Assembly (NCBI RefSeq): GCF_003967355.1
Contig: NZ_BIFH01000047.1
Span: 1-64,000 of the forward strand
Direction of reading: 5' to 3'
DNA length: 64,000 nucleotides
Source of the DNA: Embleya hyalina
Lineage (GTDB): Bacteria; Actinomycetota; Actinomycetes; Streptomycetales; Streptomycetaceae
Shown: in pieces, positions 7,656 to 17,013 of the stretch
Numbering within the stretch: position 1 is the stretch's first letter
Layout: each line of letters starts with the position of its first letter
The notes under the pieces: model-generated
Database searches by the model: none
Seen by the model: only the letters and a program-made list of their open reading frames with translations
What the model was told of the DNA's origin: nothing
Position numbers and translations under genes: made by a program

Positions 7656-10391
7656 TCAGGCGTCGCCGCCGACCGTGCCCACTCCGGCCGCCTTGACGTC
7701 CAGGAGCTGGTACTGCGCGATGGCCTTGGCCACCACGCCCGGGTCGATCTCGCCCCGGCGGGACAGCTCGGACAGCACGCCCACCACGACGGACTCGGTG
7801 TCCACGTGGAAGAAGCGCCGCGCCGCGCCGCGGGTGTCGGCGAAGCCGAAGCCGTCGGTGCCCAGCGACGCGAAGTCGGCCGGGACCCAGCGCGAGATCT
7901 GGTCCGGGACGGCCCGCATCCAGTCGCTGACCGCCACCACCGGGCCGGGCCGGCCGTCGAGCACGCGGGTCACGTACGGGATGTGCGGCTCGGCCTCGGG
8001 GTGGAGCAGGTTGTGCTCCTCCGCCGCGACCGCGTCGCGCCGCAGCTCGTTCCAGGAGGTGACCGACCAGACGTCGGCGACCACGTTCCAGTCCTGGGCG
8101 AGCAGCTTCTGCGCGTCCAGCGCCCACGGCATGCCGACACCGGAGGCGAGGATCTGGGCCCGCAGCGCGCCCTCCTTGGCGGGGCCGTCCTGGTAGAGGT
8201 ACAGGCCCTTGAGGATGCCGTCCACGTCGACGTTCGCGGGCTCCGCCGGCTGCGCGATGGGCTCGTTGTAGACCGTCATGTAGTAGAAGACGTCCTCGGC
8301 GTTCTCGCCGTACATCCGCCGCAGACCGTCCTTGACGATGTGCGCGATCTCGTACGAGAAGGCCGGGTCGTACGCCACACAGGCCGGGTTGGTCGAGGCC
8401 AGCAGCTGCGAGTGCCCGTCCGCGTGCTGGGTGCCCTCGCCGGTCAGCGTGGTGCGACCGGCGGTGGCGCCGAGCACGAAGCCGCGGCTGAGCTGGTCGG
8501 CCATCTGCCAGAACTGGTCGCCGGTGCGCTGGAACCCGAACATCGAGTAGAAGACGTACACGGGGATCATCTGCTCGCCGTGCGTCGAGTACGTCGAGCC
8601 CGCGGCGATCAGCGACGCCACACAGCCGGCCTCGGAGATGCCGTCGTGCAGCATCTGGCCCTGCGCCGACTCCTTGTAGGACAGCAGCAGTTCCCGGTCC
8701 ACCGAGTCGTAGGTCTGCCCGTGCGGGTTGTAGACCTTCGCGGTCGGGAACATCGCGTCCATGCCGAACGTGCGGTACTCGTCCGGCGCGATCGGCACGA
8801 AGCGCTTGCCGATCTCCGGGTCGCGCATCAGGTCCTTGAGCAGGCGTACGAACGCCTGCGTCGTGGCGACCGGCTGCTTCGAGCCCTTCTTCAGCACGCT
8901 GTAGACCGGGTCGCCGGGCAGCTTGAGCGCCTTGGACCGGTCCAGCCGCTGCGGCAGCGAACCGCCGAGCGCGGCGCGCCGCTCGCGCATGTACTCCATC
9001 TCCTCGGACTTCTCACCGGGGTGGAAGTACGGGGGGACGTCGCCCTCGAGTTGCTCGTCCGTGATCGGCAGGTAGAGCCGGTCGCGGAACGCCTTCAGGT
9101 CCGACTTGGTGAGCTTCTTCATCTGGTGCGTGGCGTTGCGCGACTCGAAGTTCGGGCCGAGCGTCCACCCCTTCACCGTCTGCGCCAGGATCACCGTCGG
9201 CTGGCCGACGTGCTCACGTGCCGACTTGAAGGCCGCGTAGACCTTGCGGTAGTCGTGCCCGCCGCGGCCGAGCTTTTGGATGTCCTCGTCGGACAGTTCC
9301 GACACCATGCGGCGCAGCCGCGCGTCGTCGCCGAAGAAGTGCTCGCGTACGTAGGCGCCGGACTCCACCGCGTAGGTCTGGAACTGGCCGTCGGGCGTCG
9401 TGTTCATCTTGTTCACGAGCGCGCCGTCGGTGTCCTGGGCCAGCAGCGGGTCCCAGTCGCGGCCCCAGACGACCTTGATCACGTTCCAGCCGGCGCCGCG
9501 GAAGTACGACTCCAGCTCCTGGATGATCTTGCCGTTGCCGCGCACCGGACCGTCGAGTCGCTGCAGGTTGCAGTTGATCACGAAGGTGAGGTTGTCCAGC
9601 TCCTCGCGCGCGGCCAGGCCGATGTTGCCGAGCGACTCCGGCTCGTCCATCTCGCCGTCGCCGAGGAAGGCCCAGACGTGGCTGCGCGAGGTGTCCTTGA
9701 TGTTGCGGTTGTGCAGGTAGCGGTTGAACCGGGCCTGGTAGATCGCCCCGAGCGGGCCCAGGCCCATCGAGACGGTCGGGAACTCCCAGAACTCCGGCAT
9801 CATCCGCGGGTGCGGGTAGCTGGGCAGCCCGTTCGGCGCGGCCGACTTCTCCTGCCGGAAGCCGTCGAGCTGGGCCTCGCTCAGGCGTCCTTCCAGGAAG
9901 GCACGTGCGTAGATGCCCGGCGACGCGTGTCCCTGGAAGTAGATCTGGTCGCCCGACTCCCCGTGGTCCTTGCCGCGGAAGAAGTGGTTGAAGCCGACCT
10001 CGTACAGGCTCGCCGAGGACGCGTAGGTGGCGATGTGGCCACCGACGCCCAGGCCGGGCCGGTTGGCCCGCGACACCATGATCGCGGCGTTCCACCGGAC
10101 GAACGCACGGATGCGCCGTTCGATGTTCTCGTCGCCGGGGAACCAGGGCTCGCTCTCCGGGGCAATCGTGTTGATGTAGTCCGTGCTCCGCAGGCCCGGC
10201 ACGCCGACCTGACGTTCACGGGCCCGTTCGAGCAGCTTGAGCATGATGTAGCGGGCTCGCTGGCGGCCCTGCTCGTTGATGACTGCGTCCAGCGACTCCA
10301 GCCATTCCCCGGTCTCGTTCGGATCGATGTCGGGGAGCTGGCTCGGGAGGCCGTCGCTGATGATCGAGAAGCGCTCTCGTCCGGAAGCCAC
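7656..10391 (-). CDS. aceE: Pyruvate dehydrogenase E1 component, homodimeric type
   Basis: Thiamine-diphosphate enzyme (911 aa) that decarboxylates pyruvate and transfers the acetyl group to the lipoyl domain of E2. Its length and layout match the homodimeric E1 of actinobacteria and enterobacteria. The TPP-binding stretch begins with [10 protein letters not shown] at about residue 243. [20 protein letters not shown] and [20 protein letters not shown] are family blocks near residues 135-210. The GTG start at 10391 has AAGGAA upstream. A conserved DUF3052 gene lies divergently nearby. It is transcribed alone and ends at a strong hairpin. An unusual structured leader lies upstream (10415-10477). 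Confidence 0.97.
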   Translation of the reverse strand: MASGRERFSIISDGLPSQLPDIDPNETGEWLESLDAVINEQGRQRARYIMLKLLERARERQVGVPGLRSTDYINTIAPESEPWFPGDENIERRIRAFVRWNAAIMVSRANRPGLGVGGHIATYASSASLYEVGFNHFFRGKDHGESGDQIYFQGHASPGIYARAFLEGRLSEAQLDGFRQEKSAAPNGLPSYPHPRMMPEFWEFPTVSMGLGPLGAIYQARFNRYLHNRNIKDTSRSHVWAFLGDGEMDEPESLGNIGLAAREELDNLTFVINCNLQRLDGPVRGNGKIIQELESYFRGAGWNVIKVVWGRDWDPLLAQDTDGALVNKMNTTPDGQFQTYAVESGAYVREHFFGDDARLRRMVSELSDEDIQKLGRGGHDYRKVYAAFKSAREHVGQPTVILAQTVKGWTLGPNFESRNATHQMKKLTKSDLKAFRDRLYLPITDEQLEGDVPPYFHPGEKSEEMEYMRERRAALGGSLPQRLDRSKALKLPGDPVYSVLKKGSKQPVATTQAFVRLLKDLMRDPEIGKRFVPIAPDEYRTFGMDAMFPTAKVYNPHGQTYDSVDRELLLSYKESAQGQMLHDGISEAGCVASLIAAGSTYSTHGEQMIPVYVFYSMFGFQRTGDQFWQMADQLSRGFVLGATAGRTTLTGEGTQHADGHSQLLASTNPACVAYDPAFSYEIAHIVKDGLRRMYGENAEDVFYYMTVYNEPIAQPAEPANVDVDGILKGLYLYQDGPAKEGALRAQILASGVGMPWALDAQKLLAQDWNVVADVWSVTSWNELRRDAVAAEEHNLLHPEAEPHIPYVTRVLDGRPGPVVAVSDWMRAVPDQISRWVPADFASLGTDGFGFADTRGAARRFFHVDTESVVVGVLSELSRRGEIDPGVVAKAIAQYQLLDVKAAGVGTVGGDA

Positions 10392-10414
10392 GCTGTTCCT
10401 TCGCCTTATCGGTA

Positions 10415-10477
10415 GATGGGGACCCTCCCCGCGAGAGCGGGGTCGACCACCCTGAGCGGTGTCGCGCCGTCCCCATC
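10415..10477 (-). promoter_or_regulatory. Structured leader candidate upstream of aceE
   Basis: A 9-bp closing stem (GATGGGGAC at 10415-10423, GTCCCCATC at 10469-10477) encloses a second perfect hairpin (CCCCGC-GAGA-GCGGGG, 10427-10442) and a shorter stem-loop (CACC/GGTG), giving a three-way-junction shape. It lies 24 bases ahead of the aceE start. Read rightward the loop is a GNRA tetraloop, so the transcribed strand is not certain. Confidence 0.4.
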
Positions 10478-10782
10478 GTGGTACCCGGACGTCGGATCCG
10501 TCATCTCTACCGACCGGTAATGGACCGGCGGGGTGCCCGCCTGCGTCTCATCCACCGATCATGTACCGAGCCCGATCCGTGTTCGGTTACCGCGACAGGA
10601 GCGGAGCTGCCCTGATCGTCCGGCTGTCACCGGACGCTCCACGCGGCGGTTCGCGATTGCGGGGTGATGCAACCGTGAACCTCCAAGACCTTACGCCGAG
10701 TGTCTTACGCACAGAGCACTGGCGTAGTTCCCTGGGAGGGTGTGAGTGGTTTCGCACCCGTTCGACAGGGAGGTCAGGGCTG
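10478..10782. other. Divergent intergenic region, aceE / DUF1918
   Basis: About 300 bp between the leader element and the DUF1918 gene. It contains AT-richer patches near 10550-10720, where promoters could lie, but no consensus promoter that I can place with confidence. No gene is seen. Confidence 0.4.
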
Positions 10783-11007
10783 ATGCGGGCACGAATCGGC
10801 GACCGGCTCCACGTGCACGGGAAAACGGTCGGCCGAGGCGATCGATTCGGGGAGATCATCGAGGTCAGGGGCCCGGACGGCGGGCCGCCGTACGTGGTGC
10901 GGTTCGAGGACGGGCACGCCGGTCCGGTGATCCCCGGCGCCGACGCGGTGATCGAGCGGGTCGGCGGCGCGGATCCGGCCGCGGGGCGGCCCCGGCGCAC
11001 CTGGTGA
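10783..11007 (+). CDS. DUF1918 domain protein
   Basis: Small soluble protein of 74 aa. It matches the DUF1918 pattern: MRARIGDRLHVHG at the start, then GDRFGEIIEVRGPDGGPPY and VRFEDGHAGPVIPGADAVIE, an SH3-like small barrel common in actinobacteria. Function is unknown. The ATG at 10783 follows a good GGGAGG site at 10768-10773, whereas the longer open frame runs through unsupported upstream DNA. It stands alone between aceE and the DUF3052 gene. Confidence 0.85.
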   Translation: MRARIGDRLHVHGKTVGRGDRFGEIIEVRGPDGGPPYVVRFEDGHAGPVIPGADAVIERVGGADPAAGRPRRTW

Positions 11008-11199
11008 GCTTTCGTCTGTCAGGCTGGACCCTCGAATACGTTGCGTGATCCACGCCCGGTGGGGGTAGCTTCCGCACGACACGTGGTGTGGCGTTTGTGC
11101 GAGTACGTGACCTGGGTACTTGCGCGAACAGCCTGGCGCGTGTGGACTTACGCGCGTGAGCCCCGAAGCGTTGTGGGGCCGGACAAGGGAGGTTGATTC

Positions 11200-11643
11200 G
11201 TGAGCGCGACCGCGGACCACGCGGAAGAGCGGGCCAACTCGGCCGTTCGACTTGGGTTCCAGCCCGGACAGGTGGTCCAGGAGCTCGGTTACGACGACGA
11301 CGTGGACCAGGAGTTGCGCGAGGAGATCGCGGAACTCACCGGAAACGAACTCGTCGATGAGGACTACGAGGAGGACGTTGCCGACGTCGTCCTGTTGTGG
11401 TTCCGGGAGGACGACGGCGACCTCGTCGACACCCTCGTGGATGCCCTCGCCACGCTCACGGACGGCGGCCATATCTGGCTGCTGACCCCGAAGACCGGCC
11501 GGGACGGATATGTAGAACCCTCGGACATCGGTGAAGCCGCGCCGACGGCGGGATTGGCCCGCACGACGAGCTTCGGCGCCGTCAAGGACTGGTCGGCGAC
11601 CCGTCTGGTGTCGCCCAAGGCGGTGCGCAGCGGCAAGAAGTGA
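11200..11643 (+). CDS. DUF3052 family protein
   Basis: Acidic cytoplasmic protein of 147 aa with the family blocks AVRLGFQPGQVVQELGYDDD, DVVLLWFREDDGDL and GGHIWLLTPKTG. These proteins are conserved in actinobacteria and often lie near aceE. Their role is unknown. The GTG start at 11200 has GGGAGG at 11188-11193. It is monocistronic and followed by a perfect 18-bp hairpin. Confidence 0.9.
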   Translation: MSATADHAEERANSAVRLGFQPGQVVQELGYDDDVDQELREEIAELTGNELVDEDYEEDVADVVLLWFREDDGDLVDTLVDALATLTDGGHIWLLTPKTGRDGYVEPSDIGEAAPTAGLARTTSFGAVKDWSATRLVSPKAVRSGKK

Positions 11644-11672
11644 CTCGACGCCACTGCGGTAAGCAGACGAAG

Positions 11673-11712
11673 AGACCCCGGTGCGGTGACGAAGGTCACC
11701 GCACCGGGGTCT
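11673..11712 (+). terminator. Perfect 18-bp hairpin terminator
   Basis: AGACCCCGGTGCGGTGAC (11673-11690) pairs perfectly with 11695-11712 around a GAAG loop. It lies between the convergent DUF3052 and isomerase-like genes and probably works in both directions. Confidence 0.85.
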
Positions 11713-11743
11713 CGGCTGTTCGGGGCCTCTCGGCTGTTCCGGG

Positions 11744-12691
11744 TCAGGGGCGGGTTCGGGTGAGGGTGGGGAGCAGGGCCGTCATGCGGCCGACGCCGCC
11801 GAGCGCGGCGGCGGTCAGGCGCAGGGCCGGGCCGCCGGGCAGGCCCGGGACGTGGTCGAGCAGGGGGGCCAGGGACAGCAGGCCCGCCAGGTTGTGCGGC
11901 TTCAGGTCGCGGCGGGCCAGGAGGGCGGGGACCGGGCGGCGGCCGGCGGAGGCGTCCAGGAGCAGGGCGGCGGCGCGGGCCTCGACGGCGGGGAGGTTCG
12001 GGCGGCCGGGCGGGAGCGGGAAGACCTCCCAGCCGGTGCCGGCCGCGCCGGGCGCGGCGAAGCCCCAGCCGCCGCCGGGGACGGCCAGGCCGGTACGGGC
12101 CCGGACGCCGTGCCGGGCGGCGAGCGCGCCGGTGATGTCGGCCAGGGCCAGGACGCCGGCGTCCAGCAGCTCCGGCGGCGGTTCGCCCGCGCCGCAGGGG
12201 GCCAGGTCGAGCGCGTGTACGGCCAGCTCGTAGGCGATCGCGCCGAACTGGGTGAGCAGCGGGACCGGGCCGACCTGCGAGCCGGTGCGGGCCAGTGCCA
12301 GGGACGGGTCCCGGGTGGTGGCGTCGAACGCGGCGACCAGTCGGGCCCGGCCGTCGTCGAGCGCGGCGAGCAGTTCCTCCCGATCGGCGTCGCGATGGGC
12401 CAGGACCAGGCGCGCGTTGACGTCGTCCTGGTGCATCGGCGCCGCGTCCGGGGCCCGTCGGCCGCTCGCCTCGGCCAGCAGGCGGGCGAGCAGCGGGGCG
12501 TCGGGCCAGGACGCGAGGTGGGTGATCACGGCGCGGCCGTCCCAGCCCGGCAGGCGGGACGGCGCGTCGGGGTCGACCCGGCCGGCCAGCTCGCGGAAGG
12601 CGTCCCAGGCGGCCAGGGCCCGCGTGCGCTGCGCCTCGGCGGGCATGGAGGCGGTGCCCCATGGGCCGCTGACGATCTCGATCGAGGACAT
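11744..12691 (-). CDS. Maleylpyruvate isomerase N-terminal / DinB-like mycothiol-dependent family protein
   Basis: Protein of 315 aa. The N-terminal half has the pattern of the MDMPI/DinB four-helix bundle: LAAWDAFRELAGRVDPDAPS, LPGWDGRAVITHLASW (with a metal-ligand-like histidine) and later AYELAVHALDLA. The C-terminal half is Ala/Pro-rich and less conserved. Relatives are mycothiol-dependent transferases or isomerases of unknown substrate. It is transcribed leftward, divergent from the peroxiredoxin gene and convergent with DUF3052. The start ATG 12691 is the only good candidate. Confidence 0.75.
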   Translation of the reverse strand: MSSIEIVSGPWGTASMPAEAQRTRALAAWDAFRELAGRVDPDAPSRLPGWDGRAVITHLASWPDAPLLARLLAEASGRRAPDAAPMHQDDVNARLVLAHRDADREELLAALDDGRARLVAAFDATTRDPSLALARTGSQVGPVPLLTQFGAIAYELAVHALDLAPCGAGEPPPELLDAGVLALADITGALAARHGVRARTGLAVPGGGWGFAAPGAAGTGWEVFPLPPGRPNLPAVEARAAALLLDASAGRRPVPALLARRDLKPHNLAGLLSLAPLLDHVPGLPGGPALRLTAAALGGVGRMTALLPTLTRTRP

Positions 12692-12821
12692 GCCCGCATA
12701 CTGCCCGCTTCCCCGACCACCGAACGCCGGGCCCCCACCCGCCCGTGCCGGCTTCCGTGCGCCATCCGGCTAGGCTCGCCGGCGCGAAACGGACGTCGAC
12801 CGGGACGAGGAGACACACACG

Positions 12822-13280
12822 ATGACCGTGGAGATCGGTAGCGAGGCGCCCGACTTCGAACTGCGGAACCAGCACGGCGAGTGTGTGCGGCTCGCGGACT
12901 TCCGCGGGGAGAAGAACGTGCTCCTCGTCTTCTACCCCTTCGCGTTCACCAGCGTGTGCACGGCCGAGCTCGGTGCGCTGCGCGACGGGCTCCCCGCCTT
13001 CCGGAACGACGATGCGCAGGTGCTCGCGGTCTCCTGTGACGCGCCGTTCTCGCTGCGGGTGTTCGCCGAGGCGGAGGGCTACGAGTTTCCGCTGCTCTCG
13101 GACTTCTGGCCGCACGGCGCCGCGGCTCGGGCGTACGGGGTCTTCGCCGAGGACAAGGGGTGCGCGTTGCGGGCGAGCTTCGTGATCGACCGGGACGGCG
13201 TGATCCGCTGGAGCGTGGTCAACGCGATGCCCGACGCGCGGGACCGGACGGAGTACCACAGGGCGCTCGCGGCGCTGTGA
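12822..13280 (+). CDS. Peroxiredoxin (AhpE-like)
   Basis: Thioredoxin-fold peroxidase of 152 aa that reduces peroxides through a peroxidatic cysteine. The active site is FYPFAFTSVCTAELGALRDG, giving the P-x3-T-x2-C motif with Cys near residue 46. There is no obvious resolving cysteine at the 1-Cys AhpE position, but another cysteine (AVSCDAPFS) is present. GACGAGGAGACACAC supplies a ribosome-binding site before ATG 12822. It sits just upstream of the TerD genes, consistent with an oxidative or metal-stress neighbourhood. Confidence 0.93.
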   Translation: MTVEIGSEAPDFELRNQHGECVRLADFRGEKNVLLVFYPFAFTSVCTAELGALRDGLPAFRNDDAQVLAVSCDAPFSLRVFAEAEGYEFPLLSDFWPHGAAARAYGVFAEDKGCALRASFVIDRDGVIRWSVVNAMPDARDRTEYHRALAAL

Positions 13281-13446
13281 GGCGAGGTTCGTCGGCCGGT
13301 TCGGGCGTAGCTCGGGCCGGGGCGGGTACCCATGCCGCGGCGAGACCTCCCGCCGGTCAGGAACTCATGACTAGGATCGGCGCGTTGTCACGTCGTAGGC
13401 GAAAATCCCGGGGCACCCGTTGCTCCATGAACTTTTTGGAGGACTC

Positions 13447-14022
13447 GTGGGCGTCAGCCTGAGCAAGGGCGGCAACGTCTCGCTCTCGAAGGAGGCTCCC
13501 GGCCTGACCGCCGTTCTCGTCGGCCTGGGTTGGGACGTGCGTACGACCACCGGCACGGACTTCGACCTCGACGCGAGCGCGATCCTGCTCAACGGAAGCG
13601 GCCAGGCGCCGTCGGACGGGCACTTCGTCTTCTTCAACAACCTGAAGAGCCCCGACGGCTCCGTCGAGCACACCGGCGACAACCTCACCGGCGAGGGCGA
13701 GGGCGACGACGAGGCGATCAAGGTCAACCTCGCGGGTGTCCCCGCCGATGTCGAGCGGATCGTCTTCCCGGTCTCGATCTACGACGCCGAGACGCGGCAG
13801 CAGAGCTTCGGTCAGGTCCGCAACGCGTTCATTCGCATCGTGAACCAGGCCGACAACAAGGAACTCGCCCGGTACGACCTCACCGAGGACGCGTCGACCG
13901 AGACCGCGATGGTGTTCGGCGAGCTGTACCGCAACGGCGCGGAGTGGAAGTTCCGCGCGGTGGGCCAGGGCTACGCGTCCGGCCTGCGCGGCATCGCCAA
14001 GGACTTCGGGGTCAACGTCTGA
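13447..14022 (+). CDS. TerD-family stress protein (copy 1)
   Basis: Calcium-binding TerD domain protein of 191 aa. It has [18 protein letters not shown] at the N-terminus, [20 protein letters not shown] with the acidic Ca2+-site pattern, then [20 protein letters not shown] and [20 protein letters not shown]. The GTG start at 13447 follows GGAGG (13437-13441). It is about 75% like the next TerD copy by eye, so the two are recent tandem duplicates, each with its own ribosome-binding site and terminator. The family takes part in tellurite, phage and general stress responses. Confidence 0.95.
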   Translation: MGVSLSKGGNVSLSKEAPGLTAVLVGLGWDVRTTTGTDFDLDASAILLNGSGQAPSDGHFVFFNNLKSPDGSVEHTGDNLTGEGEGDDEAIKVNLAGVPADVERIVFPVSIYDAETRQQSFGQVRNAFIRIVNQADNKELARYDLTEDASTETAMVFGELYRNGAEWKFRAVGQGYASGLRGIAKDFGVNV

Positions 14023-14041
14023 CCCGGGCGCACAGTGATCG

Positions 14042-14076
14042 ACGCCCGCCGACCGCTCACCGCGGTCGGCGGGCGT
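14042..14076 (+). terminator. Hairpin terminator between the terD copies
   Basis: ACGCCCGCCGACCG (14042-14055) pairs perfectly with CGGTCGGCGGGCGT (14063-14076) around a 7-nt loop, 20 bases after the first terD stop codon. Confidence 0.8.
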
Positions 14077-14219
14077 TCGTCGTCCCGGACCGGTCGGGCC
14101 CGCGCCGAGGGCTGTCGATTGTGCCCCTGTACACGTCTCGAGCTGTGCAAAAAGGGGGTCCCGGCGGGTCGGGGGCGTGGCAAGGTTGAACGCGAATGTA
14201 CGACGATCAGGAGGATTCG

Positions 14220-14798
14220 ATGGGGGTCACCCTCGCCAAGGGCGGAAACGTCTCGCTGAGCAAGGCCGCACCCAATCTCACCAATGTGCTGGTGGGTCTG
14301 GGCTGGGACGCGCGCGCCACCACGGGCGCCTCGTTCGACCTGGACGCGAGTGCGCTGCTGTGCGGTGGGGCGGGCAAGGTGCTCGGCGACGACTATTTCG
14401 TGTTCTACAACAACCTGAAGAGCCCCGAGGGGTCGATCGAGCACACCGGTGACAACCTCACCGGCGACGGCGACGGTGACGACGAGGTGATCCTGGTCGA
14501 CCTGACGGCCGTTCCGGAGCAGGTCGAGAAGGTGGTTTTCCCCGTCTCCATCTACGACGCGGAGATGCGCGGGCAGACCTTCGGCCAGGTCCGCAACGCC
14601 TACATTCGGATCGTGAATCAGGCGGACAACAACGAGCTGGCGCGTTACGACCTGACCGAGGACGCGTCAAGCGAGACTGCCATGATCTTTGGAGAACTTT
14701 ACCGTTACCAGGGGGAGTGGAAGTTCCGCGCAGTAGGGCAGGGGTACGCTTCGGGCCTGCGGGGGATCGCACTCGACTTCGGCGTCAGCGTGCAATGA
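14220..14798 (+). CDS. TerD-family stress protein (copy 2)
   Basis: TerD domain protein of 192 aa, paralogous to the preceding gene: [18 protein letters not shown], then LGWDARATTGASFDLDASAL, then [16 protein letters not shown] and [23 protein letters not shown] 14220 follows AGGAGG at 14209-14214. A longer frame adds eight residues that overlap this site and is therefore rejected. An independent transcription unit is suggested by terminators on both sides. Confidence 0.95.
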   Translation: MGVTLAKGGNVSLSKAAPNLTNVLVGLGWDARATTGASFDLDASALLCGGAGKVLGDDYFVFYNNLKSPEGSIEHTGDNLTGDGDGDDEVILVDLTAVPEQVEKVVFPVSIYDAEMRGQTFGQVRNAYIRIVNQADNNELARYDLTEDASSETAMIFGELYRYQGEWKFRAVGQGYASGLRGIALDFGVSVQ

Positions 14799-14815
14799 GT
14801 ACGTGCTGACGGTGT

Positions 14816-14855
14816 GTCAGGGTCGGTCACCCGGTGGGGCCGGCCCTGACGCCTT
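14816..14855 (+). terminator. Hairpin terminator with short T-run
   Basis: GTCAGGGTCGG (14816-14826) pairs with CCGGCCCTGAC (14840-14850) with one G-U pair and is followed by TTTT at 14854-14857. It ends the second terD unit. Confidence 0.75.
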
Positions 14856-14944
14856 TTCCGAGGACTCTCGGGTGGGGGACGAGGGCCGGTCTTCCTGATG
14901 ACCCACCCGGAGATTGCAATCCCAGGTAGATAAGGACCTCATCC

Positions 14945-16099
14945 GTGGTAATCCGTACGTTCGGCTGGTCGTTCGCTGTGACGGCGGTCGGTCTCGCCGT
15001 CGCCGCCTATTTCTGGGGAGCGACCGGATTCGGCATCGTGCTGATCCTGTCGATCCTCGAGATCTCGTTGTCTTTCGACAACGCTGTAGTAAATGCCACG
15101 ATCCTCAAGAAGATGAATGCCTTCTGGCAGAAGATGTTCCTGACGGTCGGCATTCTCATCGCCGTCTTCGGCATGCGTCTCGTCTTCCCGCTGCTCATCG
15201 TGTGTCTGACCGCCGGAATGAGTCCGACGGACGTGGTGGACCTGGCGTTCCACGAGGACAAGATGATCGACGGGATGACCTACGCGAACCACCTGGACGA
15301 GGCACACCCGGCGATCGCCGCCTTCGGTGGGATGTTCCTGCTGATGATCTTCCTGGACTTCATGTTCGACGAGGAGCGCGAGCACCACTGGGTCGGCCCG
15401 CTGGAACGGTTCACCGGCAAGCTCGGCAAGCTCGACGTGCTGTCCACGCTGATCGCGCTGATCGTCCTCGTGGTCACCGCGCAGACGATCGCGCCCGCGC
15501 ACAAGGAGGGCACGGTCATGGTGGCGGGCGTGCTCGGCCTGATCGCCTACCTGGGTGTCGGCGGGCTCTCGGACTACTTCGAGACACACGGCACGCTCGG
15601 TGAGATCAACGCGGCCGAGGACGACGAGGACGACGAGGCCGAGGAGGGCGCCGCGGTGGCCCGGCCCGCGCGCAGCGGCCCGAACGGTGCGCAGCTGGCC
15701 GCCGGCAAGGCCGCGTTCTTCCTGTTCCTCTACCTCGAGGTGCTGGACGCGTCGTTCTCCTTCGACGGTGTGGTCGGCGCGTTCGCCATCACCCAGGACC
15801 TGCTGATGATCACGCTGGGTCTGGGCATCGGCGCGATGTACATCCGTTCGCTGACCGTCTACCTGGTGCGTCAGGGCACGCTGGACGACTACGTGTACCT
15901 GGAGCACGGCGCGATGTACGCGATCGGCGCGCTGGCGAGCATCCTGATCCTGTCGATCAAGTGGGAGATCCACGAGGTGATCACCGGTGTGGTCGGGGTC
16001 GGCTTCATCGGCGTCGCGCTGATCTCCTCGATCATGCGCAACAAGCGGATCGGGCACGTCCCGGGGCAGAACGGCGAGGCCAAGGCCGAGGCGGCCTAG
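14945..16099 (+). CDS. TerC-like DUF475 integral membrane protein
   Basis: Integral membrane protein of 384 aa with about eight to nine hydrophobic segments, related to TerC and the LysE superfamily. The two inverted family motifs are visible: LEISLSFDNAVVNA near residue 40 and LEVLDASFSFDGVVGAFA near 265. These acidic residues inside membrane helices are the presumed metal-binding sites. A cytoplasmic acidic linker, EDDEDDEAEEG, lies around residues 223-235. The GTG start at 14945 follows AAGGA (14932-14936). It probably forms the membrane part of the Ter complex with the adjacent TerD proteins. Confidence 0.92.
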   Translation: MVIRTFGWSFAVTAVGLAVAAYFWGATGFGIVLILSILEISLSFDNAVVNATILKKMNAFWQKMFLTVGILIAVFGMRLVFPLLIVCLTAGMSPTDVVDLAFHEDKMIDGMTYANHLDEAHPAIAAFGGMFLLMIFLDFMFDEEREHHWVGPLERFTGKLGKLDVLSTLIALIVLVVTAQTIAPAHKEGTVMVAGVLGLIAYLGVGGLSDYFETHGTLGEINAAEDDEDDEAEEGAAVARPARSGPNGAQLAAGKAAFFLFLYLEVLDASFSFDGVVGAFAITQDLLMITLGLGIGAMYIRSLTVYLVRQGTLDDYVYLEHGAMYAIGALASILILSIKWEIHEVITGVVGVGFIGVALISSIMRNKRIGHVPGQNGEAKAEAA

Positions 16100-16128
16100 C
16101 GGCCCGGCGGCTTTGCCGCGCGAGCACG

Positions 16129-16173
16129 ACCGGTACCGCGTCCGACGATCCGTCGGGCGCGGTACCGGTGTTT
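16129..16173 (+). terminator. 18-bp hairpin terminator
   Basis: ACCGGTACCGCGTCCGAC (16129-16146) pairs with 16152-16169 with one G-U pair, followed by GTTTT. It separates the DUF475 and TerA-like genes. Confidence 0.8.
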
Positions 16174-16244
16174 TCCGGCCCGGTTATGTTGTGTACTGAA
16201 GCCGCCACCACGCGTACGCGGGCACGGGATCAGGGGAGGGCTTG

Positions 16245-16937
16245 ATGCCGCTTTTCGACTGGCGTCGGGGATTGATCGAACGCGAGCCGGACCACGGCGG
16301 GCACAAGGTCGCGCTGACCCGCTCGACGCCCGAGGTCTCGCTGACCCAGGCGGGCTCGGCGACCGGCACGCTGCGGGTCAACCTGCACTGGAACCCGCAG
16401 GTCGAGCAGGCGCCGCCGCGCCAGCGCAGCGGCGGGCTGTTCCGGCCGCTGGCCGTGCAGGCGCCGCCGCTGCCGCAGAAGATCGACCTCGACCTGGGCT
16501 GCATGTGGGAGATGTCCGACGGCTCCAAGGGCGTGGTCCAGGCGCTCGGCAACCTGTACGGGCAGTTCAGCCAGCCGCCGTACGTGCGTCTGGACACCGA
16601 CGACCGCTCCGGGTCGGCGTCGGGCGAGACGCTGTTCATCAACATCGACCAGGCGCGCAACGTGCGCCGACTGCTCATCTTCGTCTACATCTACGAGGGC
16701 ATTCCGGCGTTCGACCAGGTCAACGGCGTGGTCACGCTGTTCCCGAACGCGGGCCTGCCGATCGAGGTGCGGCTGGACGAGCACGCGCGCGAGGCGCACA
16801 CCTGCGCGGTGGCGGTGGTGGAGAACCACGGCGACGACATCGTGGTCCGCCGCGAGGTGCGCTACGTGCACGGCTATCAGGCCGAGTTGGACCGCGAGTA
16901 CGGGTGGGGTCTGCTGTGGGCGCGCGGCTACAAGTGA
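16245..16937 (+). CDS. TerA-like tellurium-resistance family protein
   Basis: Soluble protein of 230 aa related to TerD/TerA domain proteins: KVALTRSTPEVSLTQAGSAT, KIDLDLGCMWEMSDGSKGVV, then YVRLDTDDRSGS and GETLFINIDQARNVRRLLIF. It ends with RREVRYVHGYQAELDREYGWGL-type sequence seen in short actinobacterial TerA proteins. ATG 16245 is preferred to the adjacent TTG 16242 because of the spacing to GGGGAGGG at 16233-16240. It is convergent with the TerD/Pro-rich gene. Its likely role is in the Ter stress assembly. Confidence 0.85.
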   Translation: MPLFDWRRGLIEREPDHGGHKVALTRSTPEVSLTQAGSATGTLRVNLHWNPQVEQAPPRQRSGGLFRPLAVQAPPLPQKIDLDLGCMWEMSDGSKGVVQALGNLYGQFSQPPYVRLDTDDRSGSASGETLFINIDQARNVRRLLIFVYIYEGIPAFDQVNGVVTLFPNAGLPIEVRLDEHAREAHTCAVAVVENHGDDIVVRREVRYVHGYQAELDREYGWGLLWARGYK

Positions 16938-16965
16938 GCCTCGGGCACCGGTGATCCGGTGCGCC

Positions 16966-16999
16966 GGGTGACCCGGTCCGCCGACGGACCGGGTCACCC
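16966..16999. terminator. Bidirectional hairpin terminator
   Basis: GGGTGACCCGGTCCG (16966-16980) pairs perfectly with CGGACCGGGTCACCC (16985-16999) around CCGA, between convergent genes. Confidence 0.85.
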
Positions 17000-17013
17000 G
17001 TGCGCGAGGCGGG

